From assembly GCA_945860425.1 (NCBI GenBank), contig CAMAQU010000114.1, positions 1 to 5,909 of the forward strand: DNA of 5,909 nt, given 5' to 3'. A program made the position numbers and the translations under genes. Source of the DNA: Sphingomonas paucimobilis (GTDB lineage: Bacteria; Pseudomonadota; Alphaproteobacteria; Sphingomonadales; Sphingomonadaceae). Below, piece after piece: positions 1 through 5,643 of this stretch (positions within the stretch are counted from its first letter, which is position 1; each line of letters begins with the position of its first letter). The notes under the pieces were generated by a model. That model saw only the letters and a list, made by a program, of their open reading frames with translations, had not been told where the DNA came from and did not search any database.

Positions 1-966
1 GACCAAATCGAGCCGATCTTCAATGGCTCGCACATTCATCAGTGGGGCAGAAAGGTCAGCCGCCAGAAGGCGCGCGCCCGCGCCCGTGACCGTCCGGTCA
101 ATTGCATCAAGCAGACTTCCCGCCCGGCTTCCGCCGGTTGCGCGGACAAGCTCCAAACTGTCGCGCGTCGCTGCATCGATCAGCATATGATCGCTGGCCT
201 GCAATCTTACCGGAGGAGACAAAAAGGGCAGACTGCCTTTCCCCACATGATCCAGATAGGACAGCAAGCCAGCGGCGGCGGCTAATTCTGCCTTTGAGAA
301 ATCACCAAAGCCATCCAGCGTGGCAACCCCAAACAGGGCCTTCAGCAGCGCCACGCCATCGGCAGGCAGAAACTCTCCCCGGCGGCGCTCTGTACCCTCT
401 ATCTCTGCCCCTTCGGAAACAACAATTTCGGACGGGCCCAGTCGCGCCAATTCCGCCGCCAGACCTTCTGGCGTTGTTTCGCAAATTTCAAACCGGCCCG
501 TTGAAATATCTGCAGCGGCAACACCCATAGCCGACCCTTGCGGCGCCACTGCGACCAGCCAATTTGCGCTGCGCGCCTCCAGCAGTGCCTCTTCGGTCAA
601 CGTGCCCGCCGTCACCACGCGCACAATGGCGCGGGCGACCAAAGATTTAGATCCGCGCGCCTTGGCCTCAGCCGGGGTTTCAATCTGTTCGGCAATCGCC
701 ACACGAAAGCCCGCGCGAATAAGCCGGGCGAGATAGGCGTCGGCCGCATGAACGGGCACGCCGCACATGGGGACAGGCTGGCCCTGATGCTCTCCGCGTG
801 CGGTCAGCGCAATATCGAGCGCCTGTGCGGCAGATCGCGCATCATCGAAAAACAGCTCAAAAAAATCGCCCATGCGGTAAAAGAGCAGGCAGTCTCCTGC
901 CTCCTCTTTGAGCGCAAGATATTGCGCCATCATTGGTGTGACGCCCCCTGCGCCGGCCTGTGTCAT
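1..966 (-). CDS. mutS: DNA mismatch repair protein MutS, N-terminal 322 residues (3' end outside window)
   Basis: MutS recognises base mismatches and small loops in newly replicated DNA and recruits MutL. The minus strand reads without a stop from ATG at 966 to the window edge. Seen: TPMMAQYLALK at residues 10-20, then FYRMGDFFELF at 29-39, which contains the Phe-x-Glu mismatch-reading motif (F35, E37). PMCGVPVHAADAYLARL follows at about 84-100. Domain I covers roughly residues 10-120 and the connector domain roughly 130-255. The core/lever domain starts near 270 (SLELVRATGGSRAGSLL at about 288-304). The Walker A/B ATPase and C-terminal helices lie beyond position 1. The start is chosen because it places TPMM nine residues in, close to the E. 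coli protein, although the Shine-Dalgarno is weak (GGACGG just upstream). The frame stays open further upstream, but no better start is seen there. The gene is divergent from maeB. The family call is very secure. Confidence 0.96.
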   Translation of the reverse strand, partial: MTQAGAGGVTPMMAQYLALKEEAGDCLLFYRMGDFFELFFDDARSAAQALDIALTARGEHQGQPVPMCGVPVHAADAYLARLIRAGFRVAIAEQIETPAEAKARGSKSLVARAIVRVVTAGTLTEEALLEARSANWLVAVAPQGSAMGVAAADISTGRFEICETTPEGLAAELARLGPSEIVVSEGAEIEGTERRRGEFLPADGVALLKALFGVATLDGFGDFSKAELAAAAGLLSYLDHVGKGSLPFLSPPVRLQASDHMLIDAATRDSLELVRATGGSRAGSLLDAIDRTVTGAGARLLAADLSAPLMNVRAIEDRLDLV

Positions 967-1076
967 AGACCGTCCGGATAGCGGTGTTTTGCCCTTGGGT
1001 GCAATCCCTGCTTCCCGTTGCCAAAAGAAGTGCCTAAGGCGTGGTTTGGGACTTAAGTAACGGGGAAAGAGAGACA
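967..1076. promoter_or_regulatory. divergent mutS-maeB gap, presumed to hold both promoters
   Basis: This 110-bp gap separates two divergent genes, so it should contain both promoters, or maeB's promoter plus part of mutS's leader. No -35/-10 pair with good spacing stands out on either strand. TTGCCA at 1018-1023 has no acceptable -10 at 17-18 bp. An 8-bp perfect palindrome, ACTTAAGT (1051-1058), lies just before the maeB ribosome-binding site. It is too short to call an operator. The regulatory role is inferred from gene orientation only. Confidence 0.3.
1062..1073 (+). promoter_or_regulatory. ribosome-binding site that fixes the maeB start
   Basis: A purine run, GGGGAAAGAGAG, ends three bases before ATG 1077, with the GGGGAA part about nine bases upstream. 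It supports ATG 1077 over the in-frame GTG at 1041, which would add 12 residues (MVWDLSNGERET) unlike a malic enzyme N-terminus and has no clear Shine-Dalgarno. Confidence 0.6.
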
Positions 1077-3338
1077 ATGAGCGACTCAAAGCTGCAATTT
1101 TCGGATCGTGAAGCGCTATTTTATCATTCGGCGGGACGCCCCGGTAAGATTGAAATTGTCGCCTCTAAGCCGATGGCAACGCAGCGCGACCTAAGTTTGG
1201 CCTATTCTCCCGGCGTGGCCGTACCGGTCAAGGCAATCGCTGCAGATCCCTCAACCGCCTATGATTATACCGCCAAGGGCAATCTCGTCGCCGTCATTTC
1301 CAATGGCACGGCGATTTTGGGTCTGGGCAATTTGGGGGCGCTGGCCTCTAAGCCTGTGATGGAAGGCAAGGCTGTGCTCTTCAAGCGGTTCGCCGATGTC
1401 GATTCGATCGATATTGAGCTGGACACTGAAGACCCCGAAGCCTTCATCAATGCCGTGGCCCTCATGGAACCAAGCTTTGGCGGCATTAATCTAGAAGATA
1501 TTGCCGCCCCTGAATGCTTCATCATCGAACAAGCGCTCAAAGAGCGGATGAACATTCCCGTCATGCATGATGACCAGCATGGCACCGCGATTATTGCCGC
1601 AGCCGGCCTGATCAATGCCCTCTATCTGACGGGCAAGGAGATGAAGGATACCCGCATCGTTGTGAACGGTGCTGGGGCGGCTGCCATTGCCTGCACCGAA
1701 CTCATCAAGGCGGTCGGCGTGCCGCATGACAATATCCTGATGTGCGATTCCAAGGGCGTGATCTATCAAGGCCGCACCGAGGGGATGAACCAGTGGAAGT
1801 CCGCCCATGCGGTCAAGACGGATCGTCGGTCCTTGGCCGATGCCCTTGATGGCGCAGATGTGTTTCTGGGCCTGTCGGTCAAGGGTGCGGTCACACCCGA
1901 TATGGTCCGGTCGATGGCGGATCGCCCGATTATTTTCGCCATGGCCAATCCCGACCCGGAAATTACCCCGCCCGAGGCAAAGGCCGTTCGTTCCGACGTG
2001 ATCGTCGCCACGGGTCGTTCCGATTATCCAAATCAGGTCAATAACGTGCTGGGCTTCCCCTTCATCTTCCGGGGTGCGCTCGACGTTCGGGCAACCGCCA
2101 TTAACGACGCGATGAAGATTGCCGCCGCCCGCGCGCTGGCAGAATTGGCGCGGCAACAAGTGCCGGAAGAAGTGGCAGCAGCCTATGGCGGCAAGACGCC
2201 GCGCTTTGGCGAAGACTATATCATCCCCGCGCCCTTTGACCCGCGCCTGATGGAAATTGTGCCGGCCGCCGTGGCGCAAGCTGCGATGGATTCGGGCGTG
2301 GCGACACGACCGATCCTCGACATGGCGGGCTATCGCACCTCACTGCGCGCGCGGATGAACCCGACCACGGGTGTGCTGACCATGGCCTATGAAAATGCCC
2401 GCGCGCATCCCAAGCGCGTGGTCTTTGCCGAGGCTGAGGAAGAAGTTGTGCTGCGCGCCGCCATTGCTTTTCGCGACGGCGGCTGTGGCACCCCGGTTCT
2501 GGTCGGCCGCGACAGCGTGCGCGACCAATTGGCCGCCCTTGGCGTTGAAGATCCGGAAAGCTTTGAGCTGCATAACAGCCGCAATTCCCCGCTCGTCCCG
2601 CAAATGGTCGATATGCTTTATGAGCGGCTGCAACGCCGGGGCTATCTGCGCCGCGATTGCGAGCGGATCGTCAATCAGGATCGCAACGTCTTTTCATCCC
2701 TGCTGCTGAAAATGGGCGAGGCCGATGCCGTCATCACCGGTGTCACGCGCGGCTTTGGTCAGACGCTGAGCGAAGTGCGGCGCGTCATTGACCCAGCACC
2801 GGGCATGACGCCTTTTGGCATGCACATTGTGGTTGGGCAGCATCACACGGTGTTCCTGGCGGATACCACGGTGAATGAACGGCCGTCCGCTGAGGAAATG
2901 GCCGACATTGCCGAGGCAAGTGCTGCGGTTGCCCGGCGTATGGGGCAAGAGCCACGCGTTGCCTTCCTATCCTATTCCAATTTTGGCAATCCGCGCGGCA
3001 CGTGGCTCGACCCGATTCGGGAAGCTGTTGCCATTCTTGATGCCCGGGGTGTCAGCTTTGAATATGAAGGCGATATGGCCCCCGACGTCGCGCTCAACCC
3101 GCGCATGGCCGCAGCCTATCCGTTCAGCCGCCTGTCAGGGCCTGCCAATGTGCTGGTGATGCCCGGCCTACAGGCCGCCAATATCTCTGCCAAGCTGCTG
3201 CGCGAACTGGGTGGCGATTCGATGATCGGCCCGATCCTGATCGGCATGGAAAAGCCGGTGCAGGTCGCCCCGATGGTGTCCACAGCGTCGGAATTAGTCA
3301 CACTCGCCGTTCTCGCCGCCAGCGGCATCGCGCGATAA
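1077..3338 (+). CDS. maeB: NADP-dependent malic enzyme, MaeB type with phosphotransacetylase-like C-terminal domain
   Basis: Oxidative decarboxylation of malate to pyruvate and CO2 in the cytoplasm, supplying NADPH and linking the TCA cycle to pyruvate. The 753 residues match the roughly 760 usual for this multidomain type. Malic N-domain: LAYSPGVA with the likely catalytic Tyr43, and EGKAVLFK with the likely catalytic Lys98. Metal ligands: E140-D141 in NLEDIAAPECF, and D166 in HDDQHGTA. NAD(P) domain: glycine motif GAGAAAIA at 198-205, ANPDPEI later, then NNVLGFPFIFRGALD. From about residue 430 a phosphotransacetylase-like domain follows (VVFAEAEEE near 449, VLVMPGLQAAN towards the end). In E. 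coli MaeB this domain is regulatory, binding acetyl-CoA, rather than catalytic. NADP preference is a family-level guess, because related rhizobial enzymes include both NAD and NADP types. The gene appears to be single, divergent from mutS, and ends in a hairpin. Confidence 0.95.
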   Translation: MSDSKLQFSDREALFYHSAGRPGKIEIVASKPMATQRDLSLAYSPGVAVPVKAIAADPSTAYDYTAKGNLVAVISNGTAILGLGNLGALASKPVMEGKAVLFKRFADVDSIDIELDTEDPEAFINAVALMEPSFGGINLEDIAAPECFIIEQALKERMNIPVMHDDQHGTAIIAAAGLINALYLTGKEMKDTRIVVNGAGAAAIACTELIKAVGVPHDNILMCDSKGVIYQGRTEGMNQWKSAHAVKTDRRSLADALDGADVFLGLSVKGAVTPDMVRSMADRPIIFAMANPDPEITPPEAKAVRSDVIVATGRSDYPNQVNNVLGFPFIFRGALDVRATAINDAMKIAAARALAELARQQVPEEVAAAYGGKTPRFGEDYIIPAPFDPRLMEIVPAAVAQAAMDSGVATRPILDMAGYRTSLRARMNPTTGVLTMAYENARAHPKRVVFAEAEEEVVLRAAIAFRDGGCGTPVLVGRDSVRDQLAALGVEDPESFELHNSRNSPLVPQMVDMLYERLQRRGYLRRDCERIVNQDRNVFSSLLLKMGEADAVITGVTRGFGQTLSEVRRVIDPAPGMTPFGMHIVVGQHHTVFLADTTVNERPSAEEMADIAEASAAVARRMGQEPRVAFLSYSNFGNPRGTWLDPIREAVAILDARGVSFEYEGDMAPDVALNPRMAAAYPFSRLSGPANVLVMPGLQAANISAKLLRELGGDSMIGPILIGMEKPVQVAPMVSTASELVTLAVLAASGIAR

Positions 3339-3342
3339 GGAT

Positions 3343-3375
3343 TTGGCCATCCCGGACGTGGTTCGGGATGGCTGA
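3343..3375. terminator. hairpin between convergent maeB and bamE, probable bidirectional terminator
   Basis: GCCATCCCG (3346-3354) pairs perfectly with CGGGATGGC (3364-3372). The stem continues inward through a G-U, an A-T and a C-G pair to a GTG triloop (3358-3360). It extends outward through two wobbles and a T-A pair, giving about 15 pairs. It starts five bases after the maeB stop and lies 20 bp beyond the bamE stop. No T-run follows on either strand, so it is not a classic intrinsic terminator. It could act by stalling, by protecting RNA ends, or as a dispersed palindromic repeat. The position between two 3' ends is the best argument for a terminator role. Confidence 0.55.
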
Positions 3376-3394
3376 CCCTTAACTTGGTCAGACC

Positions 3395-3865
3395 TTAATT
3401 AGGGTTATCCGCGGTCCCGCCCGATTCGCCAACAGAGCCGACTTGGCCAATATTGCCGAAGAGTTCTTGGAAGAAGCTGCGCTCGCGCCCCAGCGTCTGC
3501 GTTTTCTTGCCGGTTGGGTCGACCTTGGCGATCTGCTCCATCCCACGGCGCTCAACCGCGATGACATTGCCCGCCGCATCAAAGCGTATCCGCATGGCCG
3601 TCTGCTCAGAGGCTGTTGGCGTGTTGAACGCATATTGGCGCGTGTTGCGCGAAAAATAATAATAATCCTGCGCGCCAAACTGGCTGACCCAGGTGGGGCG
3701 ACCCAGGGTCTTTTCCACCGAATCGCGATTATCCACGCCCGGCTGAATCGCATCCGCCAGCGTTGGATCCGTAATATAGCCCTGATGGCCCACAATCCGC
3801 GTGCACCCAGACGCAGCCAAAGCGAGGGCGACAAGCGCGAGGGCGGGGACAATTTTGCGGTTCAT
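3395..3865 (-). CDS. bamE: outer membrane protein assembly factor BamE (SmpA/OmlA lipoprotein)
   Basis: A lipoprotein subunit of the BAM complex, which folds beta-barrel proteins into the outer membrane; it would face the periplasm. The 156 residues begin with MNRK and a hydrophobic stretch (5-18). A lipobox, ASGC, follows with the acylated Cys at 21. The SmpA/OmlA domain spans about 25-107, with GYITDPTLADAI, a VEKTLGRP helix-turn and QDYYYFSR. It ends with the strand pair MRIRFDAAGNVIAVERR. Residues 108-156 form a tail with RSFFQELFGNIG, making the protein longer than E. coli BamE (113 residues). Such tails are, from memory, usual in alphaproteobacteria. The start at 3865 is chosen because it yields the signal peptide and has GGAAAGG nine bases upstream. 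The same frame stays open well upstream, antisense to the next gene, but that part has no BamE character. The gene is divergent from the complex III chaperone operon. Confidence 0.92.
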   Translation of the reverse strand: MNRKIVPALALVALALAASGCTRIVGHQGYITDPTLADAIQPGVDNRDSVEKTLGRPTWVSQFGAQDYYYFSRNTRQYAFNTPTASEQTAMRIRFDAAGNVIAVERRGMEQIAKVDPTGKKTQTLGRERSFFQELFGNIGQVGSVGESGGTADNPN

Positions 3866-3874
3866 GCACGACGA

Positions 3875-3881
3875 CCTTTCC
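3875..3881 (-). promoter_or_regulatory. bamE ribosome-binding site
   Basis: GGAAAGG on the minus strand lies nine bases before ATG 3865. It decides against the in-frame ATG at 3883, which would add six residues (MERSSC) in front of the signal peptide and would place this purine run inside the coding region. Confidence 0.65.
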
Positions 3882-3955
3882 ATGACGCGACCTGACCCCT
3901 TGCTGAATGGGCCGTAACCCCCAATATGCCGGGAGCCGAAGAACAACAACCCAAT

Positions 3956-3961
3956 AGGAAG
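3956..3961 (+). promoter_or_regulatory. ribosome-binding site of the ubiquinol-cytochrome c chaperone gene
   Basis: AGGAAG lies six bases before ATG 3968, an ideal spacing. It favours this start over an in-frame ATG at 3926, which would add 14 polar residues (MPGAEEQQPNRKIS) not expected in the family. Confidence 0.7.
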
Positions 3962-3967
3962 ATAAGC

Positions 3968-4489
3968 ATGGCGCTGAAACTGCTGAAATCGCTTTTTGCC
4001 CGCAATAAAGGGCGGGATGCGCTCGCGCCGCTTTATCGCGCTGTCGTCGCCGAGGCGCGCCAACCCCATTGGTATCGAGACGGCAAAGTCGCCGACACCA
4101 TGAATGGCCGCTTTGAAATGGTCACCGCATTGACCGCGCTTGCCATCGTCCGACTGGATGCAGCGGGCGCAGATGGGCGCGTCCCCGCCGTCATGCTGAC
4201 CGAGATTTTCGTTGACGATATGGATGGCCAGCTTCGGCAAGAAGGCGTGGGCGATATTGTGGTGGGCAAACATATTGGCCGGATGATGGCCGCCCTTGGC
4301 GGGCGCATAGAGGCGTATCGCACGGGTCTGGAAGGAACAGGTCTGGAAGATGCGCTTATCCGCAACCTCTATCGCACCGAACATCCCGGGGATGCCGCTC
4401 TTGCCCATGGCGCGGCCAGCCTGCGTGCCTATTGGCAGCGTCTGGGGGCAACTCCGCTCGACGCCTTGTTGGCAGGAGAGATCCGATGA
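3968..4489 (+). CDS. ubiquinol-cytochrome c chaperone family protein (CBP3/UQCC1-like)
   Basis: Homologue of mitochondrial Cbp3/UQCC1, which helps make and insert cytochrome b during assembly of respiratory complex III (cytochrome bc1). A matching role in this bacterium is inferred from the family. The protein has 173 residues. It opens with a basic, amphipathic segment (MALKLLKSLFARNKGR). The conserved core follows: PLYRAVVAEARQPHWYRDGKVADT at about 21-44, then MNGRFEMVTALTAL at 45-58. The family's strongest block, LTEIFVDDMDGQLRQEGVGD (77-96), continues into VVGKHIGRMMAALGGRIEAY. No signal peptide or clear transmembrane segment is seen, fitting a cytoplasmic or membrane-associated chaperone. 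Its stop overlaps the next gene's start by four bases (ATGA), so the two are probably translated together. The family assignment is secure, but the exact substrate is not shown by the sequence. Confidence 0.9.
   Translation: MALKLLKSLFARNKGRDALAPLYRAVVAEARQPHWYRDGKVADTMNGRFEMVTALTALAIVRLDAAGADGRVPAVMLTEIFVDDMDGQLRQEGVGDIVVGKHIGRMMAALGGRIEAYRTGLEGTGLEDALIRNLYRTEHPGDAALAHGAASLRAYWQRLGATPLDALLAGEIR
4474..4480 (+). promoter_or_regulatory. ribosome-binding site of the DUF177 gene, inside the upstream gene's end
   Basis: AGGAGAG lies five bases before ATG 4486 and within the last codons of the chaperone gene. It is among the strongest Shine-Dalgarnos in the window. It selects ATG 4486 over an in-frame upstream ATG at 4432, which would overlap the chaperone gene by 58 bp. 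Confidence 0.75.
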
Positions 4490-5007
4490 CGCCTGAATTT
4501 TCCCGAACCTATCGGCTCGATTCGCTTGGCGGACTGAAAACCCTAGAGATTGAGGCCTCAGCCGACGAGCGGGCCGCCCTTGCCCAACGGTTCGGGCTTC
4601 AGGATGTGGCCGAACTCAAGGCGCAGGCCACTGTAACGCCGGTGGCCGCTGGCATTGAAGTGGCTGGACATATGAAAGGCCGGGCAACGCAAAGCTGCGT
4701 TGTGACGGGAGGGCCGGTGCCCGCTTTTGTATCGCAGAACTTTGCCGTCCGCTTCGTCGCACCGGACGCCACGCCCGAGGCTGAGGAAATCGAACTCAAT
4801 GCCGAAGGCTGCGACATTATGGAGCATGATGGTCAGGCCATCGACATTGGCGAAGCGGTGGCCCAAACGCTTGGCCTTGCACTCGACCCCTATCCCCGCA
4901 GCGCAAATGCCGAAGCGCGCCTGCGGGAAGCCGGAGTTTTAGCGGAAGGGGAGGCGGGCCCCTTTGGCGCGCTGGCCGCGCTTAGGGACAAGCTTCAGGG
5001 GAAATAG
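4486..5007 (+). CDS. DUF177 (YceD-family) protein
   Basis: A 173-residue member of the DUF177/YceD family. Family members have been linked to 23S rRNA accumulation in plant plastids and in E. coli, where yceD precedes rpmF (ribosomal protein L32); the biochemical activity is not settled. Seen: an N-terminal segment with MTPEFSRTYRLDSLGG, then ATVTPVAAGIEVAGHMKGRATQSCVVTGGPV at about 48-78 in a beta-rich core. DIGEAVAQTLGLALDPYPR follows at 120-138, the family hallmark block. The C-terminus, PFGALAALRDKL, is also typical. Only one Cys (71) sits in the CVVTG segment, so there is no paired-cysteine metal site there. The start is fixed by the AGGAGAG site and the ATGA overlap with the chaperone gene. 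No rpmF or plsX follows; the operon ends at a palindrome and metW runs towards it. Confidence 0.88.
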   Translation: MTPEFSRTYRLDSLGGLKTLEIEASADERAALAQRFGLQDVAELKAQATVTPVAAGIEVAGHMKGRATQSCVVTGGPVPAFVSQNFAVRFVAPDATPEAEEIELNAEGCDIMEHDGQAIDIGEAVAQTLGLALDPYPRSANAEARLREAGVLAEGEAGPFGALAALRDKLQGK

Positions 5008-5012
5008 GCGAG

Positions 5013-5046
5013 GCCCTCCCCCAGCCCCTCCCGCGCGCGGGAGGGC
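5013..5046. terminator. GC-rich palindrome between convergent DUF177 and metW genes
   Basis: CCCTCCCGCG and CGCGGGAGGG form a perfect 20-bp palindrome at 5026-5045, centred in the 45-bp gap between two gene ends. A second copy of the left arm, GCCCTCCC (5013-5020), can pair instead with GGGAGGGC (5039-5046), so two mutually exclusive hairpins are possible. Neither strand has a T-run afterwards. It is probably a bidirectional transcription end or RNA-stabilising structure. It could equally be a copy of a dispersed palindromic repeat, which one window cannot show. Confidence 0.5.
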
Positions 5047-5052
5047 AAGGCC

Positions 5053-5643
5053 CTAACGCGCCAGCAGGAACACGGCATGTTCCGCCAAAAGATTGGCGCC
5101 CCGCTCCCCAATTAGGCGATTCCCGCGCAAGAACCATTGCCCTTCAATGCGGATGCCGCGCTGTGCGATAAAGTCGCGGAAATCGTCGATCGTGACATGG
5201 TGGATATTGGGCGTGTCATACCAGCGCGCGGGCAATTGCTTGGTAACGGGCATCATCCCGCCGAACATCAGCGCGATGCGCGTGCGCCACTGCGCGAAAT
5301 TGGGGAAGGACACAAAGGCCCGCGCGCCAATCCGCAACAATTGCTCTACCACAAGATCGGGGCGCATGGTCGTCTGCAATGTCTGTGAAAGGACCGCATA
5401 GTCGAACGCCATATCGGGATAATCGGCCAGATCGGTATCGGCATTGCCCTGTATCACCGAAAGACCGCGCGCGACGCAGGCCGCCACATTGTCGCGATCA
5501 ATCTCCATGCCGCGGGCATCGACCTGCTTTTGATCGCGCAGCGCCGCCATCAGCGCGCCATCGCCGCAACCGACATCGAGCACGCGCGCGCCCTTGGCCA
5601 CTTCGCCCGCGATAATCGCCAGATCCGCGCGCAAGCCGCTCAT
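5053..5643 (-). CDS. metW: methionine biosynthesis protein MetW
   Basis: MetW has a class I SAM-methyltransferase fold and is encoded with MetX in many proteobacteria, where it is required for or enhances homoserine acylation in methionine synthesis. No methyl acceptor is established. The 196 residues are normal length for the family. Motif I, VLDVGCGDG, is at 21-29; the acidic cofactor residue is E47 in GMEID. VIQGNADTDL is at 63-72 and AVLSQTLQ at 83-90. The MetW hallmarks SFPNFAQWRTR (112-122) and RWYDTPNIHHVT (140-151) then follow, and the C-terminal LIGERGANLLAEHAVF closes the domain. ATG 5643 overlaps the metX stop TGA in the sequence ATGA, so translation is probably coupled to metX, with the purine-rich GGCGGGCGGA just upstream as its site. 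The operon reads metX then metW on the minus strand and ends near the palindrome at 5026-5045. Confidence 0.94.
   Translation of the reverse strand: MSGLRADLAIIAGEVAKGARVLDVGCGDGALMAALRDQKQVDARGMEIDRDNVAACVARGLSVIQGNADTDLADYPDMAFDYAVLSQTLQTTMRPDLVVEQLLRIGARAFVSFPNFAQWRTRIALMFGGMMPVTKQLPARWYDTPNIHHVTIDDFRDFIAQRGIRIEGQWFLRGNRLIGERGANLLAEHAVFLLAR

Larger units (their letters stand above)
3866..3967. promoter_or_regulatory. divergent promoter region between bamE and the CBP3-family gene
   Basis: The 102-bp gap must drive bamE leftward and the chaperone-DUF177 operon rightward. Plus-strand candidate: TTGCTG (3900-3905), 17 bp, then AATATG (3923-3928), a poor -10. Minus-strand candidate: TTGTTG followed about 15 bp later by CATATT, in the same AT-rich patch near 3922-3950. 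If both are real, the two promoters overlap and would compete. The boxes are weak and only the location argues for them. Confidence 0.3.

Noticed and set aside
102..981. Three plus-strand open frames (102-530, 320-736, 538-981) across the left end
   Set aside because: All are antisense to the continuous MutS reading frame, which has clear family motifs throughout. Their translations are low-complexity Arg/Ser/Ala-rich sequences.
967..1080. The mutS frame is open upstream of ATG 966 into the maeB start
   Set aside because: No upstream ATG or GTG with a ribosome site is seen, and ATG 966 gives the N-terminal length expected of MutS.
1491..2279. A 262-codon open frame on the minus strand inside maeB
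   Set aside because: It lies wholly antisense to a well-conserved malic enzyme, shows no recognisable motif (its product is rich in His, Gly and Arg as expected from reversed codon bias), and has no plausible start context. High GC at third positions makes such shadows common.
3379..3398. TTAA-spacer-TTAA resembling a CtrA-type site
   Set aside because: The spacer is 12 bases rather than the expected 7, and it lies between two convergent 3' ends, not near a promoter.
3866..4408. The bamE frame remains open for 181 further codons upstream, giving a 337-codon frame
   Set aside because: The extension is antisense to the chaperone gene, would bury the signal peptide and lipobox in mid-protein, and the good Shine-Dalgarno sits before ATG 3865.
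3968..5007. The chaperone and DUF177 genes are both exactly 522 bp (173 residues), suggesting a duplication
   Set aside because: The proteins share no visible sequence similarity and belong to unrelated families; the equal length is a coincidence.
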